Below are positions 1-12,713 of a stretch of DNA of 64,000 nt, one piece after another. The first letter of the stretch is position 1. Every line of letters starts with the position of its first letter. A model generated the notes under the pieces. That model saw nothing but the letters and a program-made list of their open reading frames with translations, was not told the DNA's origin and did not search any database. The stretch spans positions 9,387,501 through 9,451,500 of the forward strand of contig NC_092568.1 in NCBI RefSeq assembly GCF_037975245.1. The letters run 5' to 3'. This DNA is from Apostichopus japonicus. Taxonomy: Eukaryota; Echinodermata; Holothuroidea; Aspidochirotida; Stichopodidae. Both the position numbers and the translations under genes were made by a program.

Positions 1-560
1 ACTTCACTAGGTTGACTATATAGTAAGGCTATATTTAAAAAGTAAAAGTGGAAAATGTTGGAAGTTTACTATAGACATTACCTTTTTGCATGTGATTACT
101 ACAGACATATGAGAAATTGTCTGGGCGAGAGCTACAGTACGAATAAACAAATCAAATCAAATTTATAGCTGACTCACTTATTAGCCTTCACTTGGTGGGG
201 AAAGTCTAGGAGGGATGTGGCTTCCTTTGACCAATTTCAATCTCGTCTCACGAGTGTAAATATTTGTATACGTTTGGTACAAAAAAATGTCAACAACAAA
301 AAATTGGTGGTTCAAGATATTCTCAAAGTTGATAATATCTTGTTAAAGTACACAATCTTCTGTCTGTCTGGATATATTGTAGCTGAGAGATACATATGTA
401 GGTCTGAGTTTCTTTCTGGACTGAAAAACTATATTGCAGGTATGGGTAAACTTGTAGGCATAATACTTTCATCGCTGGAAGCGATGCCTTAATACATAAT
501 TTAACGAGGCCTCCTGACGAAAAAACCTTTTTTTATTTGCTTGTTCCTTCTCTATAAGAG
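1..560. other. No gene seen
   Basis: AT-rich sequence. GAATAAACAAATCAAATCAAATT at 140-162 looks like the A-rich 3' tail of a retrotransposon, but no body was recognised. The 91-codon frame at 217-492 has no features. Confidence 0.5.
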
Positions 561-563
561 TCA

Positions 564-660
564 GATACCCTCTAGCTGTGAGAGATATAATGTTAATCCT
601 CCGAGACTACCTGATACCCTCTAGCTGTGAGAGAGATAATGTTAATCCTCCGAGACTACC
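564..660. repeat. Two-copy tandem duplication, 49-bp unit
   Basis: Copy 1 (564-612) and copy 2 (613-660) share GATACCCTCTAGCTGTGAGA and ATGTTAATCCTCCGAGACTA with one small indel. Confidence 0.85.
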
Positions 661-3013
661 CATGTTGAATATAATTTCAACTCCTTATACCTTACAATGT
701 ACTTTTTCCATTTCAAAATATTTAATCATGTGTGACTTTGTCACATTGAATGAAAGAGGATGAACAGGGCCAGTTCAATTAAATTCTCTTGTGTGATAAC
801 CAGAAACTATACATCTTCACTTTAAAATTTTATAGAAAATGTTCCATATAGTTTATTGTTTGTGTCACTTTAATGTTATCCCTAATGCACAGTGCTCTAG
901 GTAGACTTCACTATAGAGAGTACACTGAAAGATGGACAAGTGCAATCTTTGCACATTTTTCAGATAAAATTTTACACTCATTAAATTTTAATCAAAGAAA
1001 AGAAGATATTTGCTATAAAATTTAAACGTTTGATATTTCAAGGACGTGGAAGAGTAACATGAAAGCAAACAGAAAAGAGCTCTAGGGTCTATAATTTCCC
1101 CTCCTTGTCTGTGACAAAAATGCATCGATATATTTAATCAATAATTTAATATCTATCCGCGAGGTATACGATGATAATGAAAAAAAATGATGCCGGCTAA
1201 ATAGAAATAACATAAATATACAAAAAACTAAGTATTATAAGAAATATCATAATTTAGTCAAAATGTGAACCAAAAATTAAGAAAGTTTGTAAAATAAAGA
1301 AGCAGGTCAGTGTTACAGGGGGGAAAAATAGGGCTTTAAAGCGTAGACTAGGTTTCACAGTGAAATAATTAAGTGAAGAAGCTATGTCACTGAAAGATAA
1401 TGCACACAGAAATGTAACCTAAATTTGTTTTAACTTTAACTTTAACCAAAATCACAATAGGAAGGATGAAAGCATGTATTAAGAAACTTCAAAACTTCTT
1501 GAATAACAAAAAAAAGGTGGTGTGTGTGGGGGGGGGGGGTTACATTAATAAAAAATCTGTGTGACAGAAAAAAAATCTATTTTATAGTAATAAACAGTTA
1601 ATGAATGACTAATCATCAATTATTAAGGTATAGTCACATAGAACTCTTAGTTACCTTGAGATGTATCCAAATTTGTGAATGTCAAAATGTTAGCCACTCA
1701 CTAAAATTACAAGTGCTTACAAAATCTACTGGCTAAAGTGAAGTTTCTCACTGGTGTTTTCCTGATGAATCACACACACTTACAGAACACATCATTTTGT
1801 AGCTGGGCAAGAATTTGAGAGCGGCCTAACAATACTTGCAGTCAATTTAAGCACAGTGGTTATGTTTCAACATGGATATGTTTTTAAAGGATCATAATAG
1901 AATGTTATGTCGTTAACGTCAACTGGCAGATAAAAGATGTTAAGTGCCTTGCCTCTTTGGTTTTTTCTACTGGCAAGCAGTAAAATCTACTGCAAGGGTA
2001 GATAACCCAATTTCAAAGTCTGGTACTGTATTTCATGCGAACATTACATGGTTAATTGGCATTTAAATTGACAAGATACACTAACAACCGAATAAAAGAA
2101 AAATGGGCCTTTAATAATATTGATTTCAAACAAGATCAAATATTTTCATGATATATATAGTTATGTATGGAGGCATGTAGTACTTTCCACATCAGATTAT
2201 ACTATAAGGCTCACACTGTGGACATTATACGGCAAGAGTGTTTCTGTCGTGAGGAGACATGTGAAGCAAAAATGGGTGATATATAAAGCAATCATGGGTG
2301 ATGTAGCTCATCCATGTTGGGACAGAAATACTTGAGATCACCTAAAACAGATCTTGCAAAAAATAATATCTACTTCGAGAACATGGAATACGTCAATGAC
2401 AGAATGAGAGACAATATCTTATACAATATTTTTACTTAGGGACTGAAAAATATGGAATATGATCGTCGAGAAAAATATACATATCTTTCTTTATCGTGCA
2501 ATTCTCGAGAGCGGGTAAATTATATACAAAGTACAAAATTTACATTTACCAAAGAAAACATCCTTTTTGCTCTTGTCTCAAATTTCATTATCAAGTTTCT
2601 AGTAATTACAAAACTACTGGAGCTCATTAATGTGCAGAAGCATATGACTGGCAAGTGAATTTTCTGTTTTCATAAGAATAATGTAAAAGTTTCAAGTTGT
2701 TACAATAGAAACATACAAAGGAGCTTGAGAACTCAAGGAGGCTAAAATACAGACAGATTAGCTTCTAAGTACCCTGAACAACTGACACACAATCTATCAT
2801 CTCGGACCAAAGGAGAACCCTCGAAATGTAACCGTCCAACTTAATAATATTGTTTGAATTTATTACCATATATTAGCCAGGCTGTTACCCCATGGAAAAC
2901 AAAACAGCATTATGACTCATGACGTGCATGGTAAATAGGGACGGGGATGCAGGAGGGGGGAGGGGATCTCAATGATATTTACTTAGCAAAGTTATAGTAA
3001 AGATAACCAGCAC
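661..3013. other. No gene seen; presumed SNAP-25 intron
   Basis: AT-rich unique sequence with a G12 tract at 1528-1539. Open frames near 2120 and 2452 are short and featureless. Confidence 0.5.
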
Positions 3014-3540
3014 TGTCAAAGGGATAAAGCATAATTCCACCATGCTAAGCACTCCATTGTCAGGAAGGGTATACTAACCTGTGTGCTACATGTATCAGGA
3101 GGTTAAAGATTTAACGTACTGTACATACCATTGGAAACATAAATGGCTACTAGATTACACACTGTAAGGAGAGTGGGTTGCAAAGCTCAACACTTCACTG
3201 TTAGGAAGGGTACAGCTAACCTGTGTGCTATCAGGAGGTTAAAGCATTAACTACTGTACCATTGGGAGCAAAATGGCTACTAGCGTCCACACTGTTAGGA
3301 GAGGGTAAAGCTAAAACACTTCCCTGTCAGGAAGGGTAAAGCTAAACACTTCACTGTCAGGAAGGGTAAAGCTAAAACACTTCACTGTCAGGAAGGTTAA
3401 AGCCAACCACTGTGCTATTAGGAGGTTTAAAGTTTATAGCTACCATACTATTGGGAGCAAAATGGCCCCTGTAGCTTCTACAATGTCAAAAGGATAAAGC
3501 TAACCACAGTGCTATCAGGAGGTTCAAAATTTAGCTACAG
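3014..3540. repeat. Degenerate higher-order tandem array
   Basis: Short units built on CACTGTCAGGAAGGGTAAAGC (about 30-37 bp) alternate with a longer module, CTATCAGGAGGTTAAAG ... ACCATTGGGAGCAAAATGGC. The longer module recurs about four times and the short unit three times in direct succession at 3300-3410. No ORF runs through it. Confidence 0.75.
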
Positions 3541-3594
3541 TAATCTATACTACTGGCAGTATCCTACCTACTACAGTAGTTTCAAATGACTTTC

Positions 3595-3614
3595 ATTATT
3601 ATTATTATTATTAT
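3595..3614. repeat. ATT trinucleotide microsatellite
   Basis: About seven uninterrupted ATT units directly downstream of the degenerate array. Confidence 0.9.
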
Positions 3615-3919
3615 CAAGAAAGAGAGACAATGTTTTCTTTTACTTGAAAATGAAATACTATATATTTATCAAAAATCAATAGCTAAACAGAAAGAAGACT
3701 AGACAAAAAACATTAAAGTGGAAAATATAATTCTTGAAGACTACTTTTAAAGCATACGAAGGATATTGATGGTAAATTTCTCTTTCAACATATATATTGA
3801 TGGATAGATATGTAATGAAAGATCTTAAATATCTGGATATTAAAGAATTTGCATATTCAGTAGCCATATTACATATTTTTCTCTGTTCACTTGTTCATAA
3901 CTGAGAGACTTTAAAATTA

Positions 3920-4115
3920 GCCTTGTGGATCAGATCAAAATCACAAACTGGCTTTTACCGTGGATACAGATTAATATTTACGCTGAGATCCTTCATCCAA
4001 TGTTTTCGACGACCACCATGAATGACTTGTAGAGCATAACGAATAAAATTTTAATTATCTCCGGCTGATCGTAATACCTTATGTTCAGACATCCATAGAA
4101 GATGTACGCACACAC
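3920..4115 (-). mobile_element. Possible LINE C-terminal fragment
   Basis: One minus-strand frame reads IRYALQVIHGGRRKHWMKDL near 3985-4045, reminiscent of the GGRR/K-x-RW-x-x-D-I ending of some LINE polyproteins. A stop follows shortly. No other LINE block is nearby, so this is only a suggestion. Confidence 0.2.
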
Positions 4116-5958
4116 CTTGCTATGCTACCAAAGCCATGTAGACAAGGGGAAAAATCAAGATATTAATATTGAAACATATATATAGACTATCTATATACAC
4201 CGATCATCGATCAAAAATAGCGCGCCATATGTTCATCTTCGTACGCATCTTCAAGAGGAAGGTTGGAAGGCAATCATCGCTTCTGCCGGATGTGAAACGT
4301 TCACACATGCGGCATAAACAAACCCATTTATTCAACCGTATCCCCCTACACTACAAAATAACAAACAGTATCGCATCAAAGACAGAGAAATTAATATTTA
4401 TGATCAAATGTACCACGCTACAAGAGTTTCAATCCTCCATCCCTTACTCCCTCCACCTTCCCCCACCCACTTCCCATTTTAACCCAATCCCAACCATCCC
4501 TAGCCAGAAAGCACTTTCAAGGATGGATCAAAATGATCAAGGCAGTGTAGAGGTAGATAAAATGGCCAAAAATGGAGAAAAAATATCACAAATAAGCAGT
4601 TCCGCTAATTTATTCCATCCTACCGTGCAAGTTCACACATATGTATAGCTTGTCATATAGCTCTGAGTGAAAACACACTGATAATTGTGTGACAAGTCAA
4701 TTTCTTCAGTTGTTTTATTTTTATTTCTCTCTCTTTCTCTCTCTTCTTTGTTTTTCTTTTCCTTCCTTCTTTGTTTTTATATTTAAATTGGGATCAAATC
4801 CCAAGGGGGGTGTCGGAGGAGGTTCAGTTTTTGTTTCCTTGATATTCATATTTCGTATTCATCTTATGTTTGGATAGAAAACAGAAAAGTACACAATTGC
4901 GGGCGCTGGTTCTCAATTCTATTTACAAGTATTGCCATAAAAATAGAACGTAGTATGTACCCGCAGTACCAAAAAGAAAGAAACAATGTATGAAAATGAT
5001 AACAATAAACATCATTTAATAAATGATAACTATCCTCTAAAATTGACTCGAGAAGCTATAGGATGTACAGGAAAAAAAACTTCAGATCCAGACGACAAAA
5101 CCCACAATCCATTACGGTAAAATCATATCATTTGGTACAGGATGGAAGTACAGATATGAACGAGACATTTTTAGACTTTTTTTTATTAAACGCGCATCTT
5201 TTTCGACCCTCAGGAAATGAGTCCCTCAAAGCAATATATCTTATATAAAAAGTAACTGAAATTGAAAACTGTTTCTCATCAATGCAGCAGTTGCTACGGT
5301 GATAGTCTCAACTGTTTTCTCTTGGCACAATCTTGATTCTATACCATATTTCACGAGGAGAACTCTTATTCACACCGTTGCCGACTTTTGCCCACTTCAG
5401 TTTCCACTGTCTGGTCACATGTAACATCAAAATATAATTTTGTGTTAAATTCTATTAGAAATCTGTAGCCCTTAGGGACTTTCATCTCAGAAACTAAACA
5501 AAAAAATCTAGAGGTGGCCTCTAATTGCAACTGGGGTACCATGTGCATATATAATGATTAATTAAATAGATTTTAACGATGCATAGTGTACTTGAATCAA
5601 GACAAAATTTACTGGATTGTTAAGCTGATTAATTGTGCATGCATATTCTTATGCTGATTATTATTCTTATGCATGAATAATTAGGAATCCTGTACTTTTA
5701 TCTCAATATTTAAAGGTCGTCAGTAAACAGGGAATCAATTCATCTCTGGTTAAATTCTGACCAGAGGTTATATTACAAGCTAAACGGTTAAAGGTTGTGT
5801 TGGTCTAGTAATCTGAAAAGTTTGTTGGTGGATAATTCGACACTCTGTTGCAGTTTTAACATATTATCTAGCAAGTTTGTTTGCGTCCATTAATCATGGT
5901 CCCCTATTTAAAAAACAATGATAAAGTCTGTTTAATATTTAGATGTATCTCAAACTTT
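4116..5958. other. No gene seen
   Basis: A C-rich stretch at 4435-4500 and a CT/TTC stretch at 4715-4770 account for the 159- and 62-codon frames. A 60-codon minus frame at 5366-5548 has a plausible composition but no supporting splice pair. Confidence 0.45.
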
Positions 5959-6004
5959 AAATATATATATATATATATATATGTATATGTATATATATAT
6001 ATAT
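5959..6004. repeat. AT microsatellite
   Basis: Alternating AT with two GT interruptions. A second AT-rich run lies at 6122-6154. Confidence 0.95.
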
Positions 6005-6121
6005 CAATCCTCTTGTGTACTGTAGACAACAATATCATGGCAGACATACAGAGGCCTATAACCTTATCTTTACATATTTATAGATCAGGCCTGACTTGGC
6101 TTTTGTTACTTTGACGTTAAA

Positions 6122-6154
6122 CATATATATATAAATATAAATATATATATATAT
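6122..6154. repeat. AT microsatellite
   Basis: ATAT/AAAT runs followed by a short GTGTGT stretch and GTTACTGTTACT. Confidence 0.9.
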
Positions 6155-6775
6155 GTGCGTGGGTGTGTCTGTACTGTTACTGTTACTATTAGTTGTTCAA
6201 AGCCTGCAAGCTCACAACTTGCATGTATATACATGAATCTACATGTGGTGCGGTTTATTTGCTTTCATGTAAGCCGGATAAAAATTGATTTTGAGGGCAA
6301 AATTAGCCAACGGAAGGTTCAAGGCAGACACATACGAGCAGTCGAGCACACAATTAAATGTGAGGCTGGTTCAAAATTAAATACCTCACTCCCTAATATA
6401 TACTGAGCTGGAATCACTAAACACAGCACAGCCCAAGTGTAATAAAGGAGATGATGATTCCTCCTACAGTATATGAATGACAGACCTGTTTTGTGATCAC
6501 TTTATTGATTCAGGCATTGAACCTGTGAAAATTAGCGACACAGAAGAGTCTGAAGATATGAAGCAACTGCACTCACTACCTAAGCACATTTAATCCCGAG
6601 ATGCATTATTACGGCATCTGTCGGTTTGCCAAACAGAATATATGACAGTTCATAATGGCTATACTCTACGAATGCAAAACTGTCTCTCAAGGTTTTTATG
6701 GAGGGGGGGGGAGGGCTTGGTGTTTTTTTTTTAATCTTTCTATTATCCTCAATTAGTACAGATGGTACCCTGTTA

Positions 6776-6861
6776 TTTTTACCAGCATTTTTAAAAACTA
6801 CAATTAAGATTAATGTTTTCGTTTTTACCGGCATTGTTAAAAACTACAATACGGATTAATT
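6776..6861. repeat. Two-copy tandem duplication, 46-bp unit
   Basis: TTTTTACCAGCATTTTTAAA then AACTACAATTAAGATTAAT is repeated as TTTTTACCGGCATTGTTAAA then AACTACAATACGGATTAAT. Confidence 0.8.
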
Positions 6862-9133
6862 CGCCGTACCATCAATACATACATAGAGTAATTTTGATAA
6901 ATCAATCTTATAAAAAGAAAGTTTATAATACAAAAGAGATTAAAGTCACGTGCCAAGGTTTTGTCTACCTTGTAGTGCACATGTGTGCAGTAGTTCAGTG
7001 AAAGCTAGTGCACCAATAAATATCCAAAGGTCATCAGTATAATTATATCTCAATATATGCTAACATGTTTATATACAATGGTCATTCAAGCTTAATTTGA
7101 CATTTCAGAAATATCACATATAACGGACCAAATTAGAACCATACAGTCAAAAGACACCTTAAAACCACAATTTGCACTTAATTTGAAAACGGTAATATTG
7201 TAAACATAATTACACTGCTGAGAGAACCATATAAAGCAAAGGAACCAATGGTAAACTGAGTGGGACATATATAGAGTGAAAAAGACCAAAGAGAAATTTG
7301 GGCTGGATAACTCCCACAGGTCCCTGGTTCGAATCCCATTTTCTAGCCATGTGTCTCTTTGCTCTCTGCCAGAATAACAAAGGTGTCAGGAAACATAATA
7401 AGTCCACCAAAACAGCGACACCATACGGTGAAACTATTCCTTAATAAATAGAATTTAAAGGTGGATATGGGAGAATGAATTGTTTGAAAAGATATGTCAC
7501 TTATTTGTAAACAGAACTAAACTGTTCAAAACTTCAAAATAAAGTGTAAGGTCACGCCAAACATAACCTACTTTTCATTATTTCTATGAGGTTGAAAAGG
7601 GAGGAATTTACACCCCTTCCCCCTCCCTCCCCTGCATCCACACCTGCTTATTGTATCATATAGTGTTTAGCAACCACCCTTAGGAATTTCGGTCACTTTG
7701 AGTCAAACTAACACTAACTTTATTAGATGAAAATTCATCTTCCTTTGAAGAATATAAAATTTTTGAATCAATCTATCAGTAATTTTTTAGCAATTTATTC
7801 TCAAGGCCCCTCAACATAAAAGAAGGCTTTTAAAATGTATATATGCCTGCATTTTAAGAAGTATTCACAATGCCTTAAATAGCACTTAACAAAAATGAGT
7901 CAACATTAATATTTGTGAGCTTATAGTAAGGAAGATACGTGTGTTGAAATTTTTAACTGCAGGCATAGTACTTGACTGCATACTTAAAAAAAAAACAACA
8001 AAAAAACCCCATTTCCTTGATTTGTTGTTCGTGGTAATATTGTCTCTACACCTAATGTGCTATATTATATTCATGACTTTGGCTTTTCCAATATTAAATA
8101 AAATTCTAAAATATGAATAAATCCTCTATCATCTACAAAGATAATCCATTATATCTAGTCTAAATTGTCTCTGATTATCCCCGATCTACTATTATAGATT
8201 TTGTTTTTCCACTTATAATGTGACCGAAAATGATTAAAATATCAATCAAAAGGAAGGAGACCTGAAACCCTTGAAGTAACCTCTTTGGGTCTTCAAAATA
8301 ATTAAACAAATCATAAATCTCGGAAAGATTTTTCTTTACCACTTTAATTACACACGGAGTAAAAGCAATCACCATAACCAACAGTGAATAAATTTATTAA
8401 AACCTGAAATACATTATAGAGGGCTCTCTTCCACTTTATACAAATCAAAAATTATTAAAGTTTGCATCATGTACACTGTTGATGTACTAACTTAAGAATT
8501 GCCGGACAAAAAATCCTGGCCATGATTTCTGGTTTATGAATAATTCATGAGTTGTTTTAAGTGTCAGAAAGCTTGACTATCAAGTGATATATGAGTCTCC
8601 ATCAGAGGGAAACAGAATCCCATTACTAAAATCCTAGAGGGTTCCCACTTTCGCGTACTTATTGTTCTCGTTTCCGTGGTCCATTGGGAGTTGGTTTTCC
8701 ATCAGCCACGCCGTTAGAATAATCTCAAATTATCAAGTTACTCATCTGGATGCCTAGGCAGGCTGGTCTATCATGACTGCAAAGGATTTATGGCAATAAC
8801 AAAAAATATTATATGATAGATGACCCTTCATTAAATATGAATGGTTGCTAAGATAAATAGTGTTTGGTTGCTGTGGCACAAATTTAGTGAGACCATTTTG
8901 CCTCATCCCCTATAGACAGTATTTTAATATTTTGGGCACGAGGTATAAGACCGCCCAACGTTTGACAAACTGCCAGCTAGTTCTTAAGTGGTTGTCCGTG
9001 TGATCGGACACAAAATATCTTGAATATAAGTTGTATGCATTATTTGCAACCATGGGAAAATATTTACAGTAATTACAGTTTGCCAATTTATAATGTAATA
9101 AACCATATGAAGTGTGGAGGCGTAAAAGTAGCA
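6862..9133. other. No gene seen
   Basis: AT-rich. GGTTCGAATCCC at 7327 is a B-box-like sequence, but no A box lies upstream, so no tRNA or SINE is called. Confidence 0.45.
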
Positions 9134-9222
9134 GTTTAGTTTATCTTAGCTTAGCTTAGTTTAGTTTAGTTTAGTGCAGTTTAGCTCGGCTTAGCTTAGC
9201 TTATTTTAGTTTAGTTTCGCTT
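9134..9222. repeat. TTAGT/TTAGC pentanucleotide satellite
   Basis: About 17 units of TTAGT or TTAGC with few interruptions. The unit is 5 bp, not the TTAGGG telomere unit. Confidence 0.9.
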
Positions 9223-9576
9223 AAGCCCAGAGGTCAGGAAGCTTTATAGTGGTTCATTAGATACCCCATTTATTCATAATTAAGGAGATCATGGATGATA
9301 AACTAGCATGTATATGAATCCATCCTTTGTGACAGGTATTTTGACAATTACTATAGGAAGGCAAATGCTGACCACTGTGTTTCTTTAATATAAGAATGTC
9401 TAGAGTTGAAAGGTATTGTGATTGGGCAGTCTGCCAACGAAGGGCACAATGCTAAAACATTTACCAATTTGGCAAGCTGGGTAGATGGAACAAGTGCATG
9501 ATTTGCAGGCAGATACATAGATAGTTTCACAGATATGATAGTTGGAATAAATTCTGAGAATTAAGAGAAAGGCGCA

Positions 9577-9672
9577 TTCCCCAAAACTTACCGGTTTGGG
9601 GATTTACGAGCAAGGATACTTACCTGTGCAGATGTGGAGTGGGAAACAGGTAAGAGAGGAGCGAAGTAATTG
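9577..9672. mobile_element. Short member of foldback family F1
   Basis: A compact copy: AAAACTTACCGGTTTGGGGATTTACGAG with TACTTACCTGT on the left, and ACAGGTAAGAGAGGAGCGAAGTAA on the right about 40 bp away. These are the same left and right ends as the 12.5-kb copy, but the long inner arm is gone. Confidence 0.55.
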
Positions 9673-12472
9673 TGGCATTATTATACCTGTCCCCGCTGCT
9701 CAGGGAACCATCCAACATCCCCATCTGGCAGATGAGCTTCTGACAGAAGTCACAGAATAGTTAAGAAGGAATTTTACTTTGTAAAGCAGAAGAGCCAGAA
9801 AAGGTTATCCGAAATAAGATATATAAAGACTACACACAAGACCAGGATGAGAAGCCAAGCCCACATTCCTTTTTACCCGCCTCTCTTACCTGAAATTGTA
9901 TGATATTTTGAGGCACAAGCTAAACATGATCACGTCCATAAATTTATAGGTTCCCTTCTCTGATATTCCGTTAATGTCTCCCTTTACAAAGTCTGTACTT
10001 TTGTCCTGGTTTCCAAACGTGATCAGTTAAAAATCCGTCAAACTCATGAAGACTATAAGTTTAAGCAGACCCGGACTGTGTTTGACTCTACAAGCGACAA
10101 GCAGTATTTAGCCTACATCAGAATGCAAAAGTTCTCTTCGGCCAATACAAAAGACCATGCATGGGTCATATATATTTACAGTTCCTTTGCACTAGTTCTA
10201 AAACAGCCCCCTCACTCCTACTATCTCTCACTCTGAAGATGCCATGTCATTATAATATGATACAGACTGTTCAATTACTGTACATGCAACATGACAAGAT
10301 TAAGCTACAAGACAGTCGGTGCCGTTTAGACGCCATTAAAATTGAGAAACTCATCAAATACTGTATTAAATGTACCATTATACCTCTAGCAGCAAGTCTG
10401 CATTTAATAATGAAACGTCTAGTATCGTCAGTTTATAGCTTTCAATTTCAGCAAGCTACAAAAGCACCTCTATTCTAAAACAAAACTCAAAATTGTTTAA
10501 ATCAGCCCTTCAAATAATTCTGAAATATTTAGAGGTTATGTAACATAAACAATAGGATATGAATAGAAATATGAATATAAATAGGATATGAATAGAATAG
10601 AAAGGAAAAAATGGCTTAAGGTCAGGGCAGTAACATGTAAATTTAAAGTTTAAATGTTTGTCTTTAGTGAATATTAGCTTGACTTTCTAGCTTATGGGTG
10701 GAGAGGGGGGGGGGGGCAATAACAGGTGAATCAATGCACTGTAGGACTGTCTAATTAACCAATCAGTACACCGCTAAGTGCTAGATTAAGCATCTACTCA
10801 TTATCTGCATTATTAGAGAGACACGAAGACAAGATTGTGAGTAGATCTCAATCGCAAATCAATTAAGTCGATGAAGATCAATTAGTCAAATAAATATGGG
10901 AGCACATCTGACAGATGGGACAAAATCAAATAATTGTCGACGACTGTTTTTTGAAGCAGATTACGTGGAAGCAATCTCGGTACATCAAGTGACTGTAAAT
11001 GATGTGTGCTTGACAGCAGGCAATCTGGCTTAGTGTACATGATCCTAGATTAATCTAATACTCAGACTCTAATTGTTTATTTACATTAAAAGTCAAAGTC
11101 TTATGAAATCCTAGCAGTGGTCTCTAAATTTAGTGCCCACTGCTCCGATGATCTTCAGTGAGGATTTAGACACGACCCACCAGAAGCCACACACCCCTCC
11201 CCCACCCCCACCCCTCGGTATCCATGAAAATTTAGCTTGGACGATGGACTTGCTGTTAAAAAGAATAACTTAGTCGATGTCTGTCAGCAAGCTCTGAAAA
11301 CTGCAGGGGGGGGGGGAGGGAGATGGGAGAATATAATAAGTTTCATTGTAATTAATGGTTTTAATGACAATATTTAATATGGTCATACGGTAAAAAATCT
11401 GACAAACAAGCTTTTTCTTTAGAAGCATATAAAGTGGTCAGAAGAATCAGGGGAGGGCTGGGGCATACTGTAGCGCTTCAATATCATGTAGGGTTGCACG
11501 TATACTGCGTTTTAATTTCTACATGTATGAAGTTTTACTTTCCATGGCATACACAGGCTGTAATTTACATTCGGTAAGTAATATATGTTACTTTAAAGAC
11601 CACTGTCAGCTCCTCCGCCTCTACATGAAAGCCTCCCTAACTGTTATTAAAAGTTATCCATCATGTTATAAATTAATTCTCACGTGCGACTCTCAAGAAC
11701 TCAATTAACAGGTTTAATGTCACCGTGGAAGTATTACCCTAAGTTAATGTAAATACTTCCATGGCTTAAAAGCAGGACACAAATAAACTAGACGGCACCC
11801 AAGGATGAAATCCGACATCATTTAAGCTTGACAAATTGTCATGCACTGCGGTCTGTCTTGTACACTATATAAAAACAACAAAAACGAGTTGACTTTGTTT
11901 TCCTATATCGATAATCCTACTGGGTGATACAGTAATGCGTGGCAAACTATAGTTATAGTCCAGCCAAATGCTGCTATTAAAACAAAGGGAAAATTTCTCG
12001 GAAAAACCAATGAAGCACATTACAGGGTAACCCACACTGATAACAATTGTGAGTAATTGAGAATGTGAACACATAATAATACACACCAAAATATTAGGAA
12101 ATTTAGGAATCTAGACTTGGATGTTTTATATACAAAATCTAAAGATTGTAAGCTCTATTAAAAGTTGCATTTTTTTTAAGTTGTTTGTTCACCATGGAAA
12201 AGTGTTTGGGTAAAAAAAAATTTAAAAGTTAAGAATCAAAAGAGTTAGTAATTATTTTCACTAGTTAAAACTTATGAGAATGATTATGACTACAAATCTC
12301 TAAAATTAACTACGACCAATTGTCACATTTATCCTTCATGAGATGAAAACGCATCAAGATGAGCAATAAACATTTCAAATGGCCAGGGACGTATTTTTTA
12401 TACTTCCACTGTTTGCATCCATCCCTAGATGCAGCTTTCAAATACAAATACAAATTATAAAACTTACTGGTT
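9673..12472. other. No gene seen
   Basis: AT-rich with G tracts at 10705-10716 and 11306-11316, a short GGATATGAATAGAA repetition at 10555-10605, and a C-rich run at 11190-11215. The 105-codon plus frame at 10161 has no features. Confidence 0.45.
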
Positions 12473-12713
12473 TATATATTTACGAGTGACCCGCTTACCT
12501 GTCTCCCCACAACATTAGCACCTCATTCTACCGTGTCTAGTATGCCCTGGTAAACACCATGGATGGTAGAATGAGAAGGAAGGGCATTGACCGGATAGGA
12601 CCGGTCACTGAGGGTGCACAGTGTTAAAAGATTACCAGGGCATACTAGACACGGTAGAATGAGGTGCTAATGTTGTGGGGAGACAGGTAAGTGGGGAACG
12701 AAGTAAATATACA
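12473..12713. mobile_element. Foldback element with 60-bp perfect arms (family F1)
   Basis: The left arm at 12494-12553 and the right arm at 12632-12691 are exact reverse complements over 60 bases, separated by a 78-bp loop. The outer end reads ATATTTACGAGTGACCCG on the left, and the right end gives TATATTTACTTCGTTCCCCA in reverse complement, so the symmetry continues with mismatches. The loop holds GGATGGTAGAATGAGAAGG and GACCGGATAGGACCGGTC. No ORF is present. Related copies occur at 9.6, 23.7, 29.1, 42.1, 51.5 and 60.5 kb. It looks like a MITE or foldback family. Identical arms suggest a young copy or arm-to-arm correction. Confidence 0.75.

Noticed and set aside
4169-4648. 159-codon plus-strand ORF
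   Set aside because: It includes a C-rich repeat that lacks stops. Composition is not coding-like and no motif is seen.
7320-7345. tRNA or SINE at GGTTCGAATCCC
   Set aside because: Only a B-box-like motif is present. No A box at the right distance and no fold.
9134-9222. Interstitial telomere repeat
   Set aside because: The unit is TTAGT/TTAGC (5 bp), not TTAGGG.
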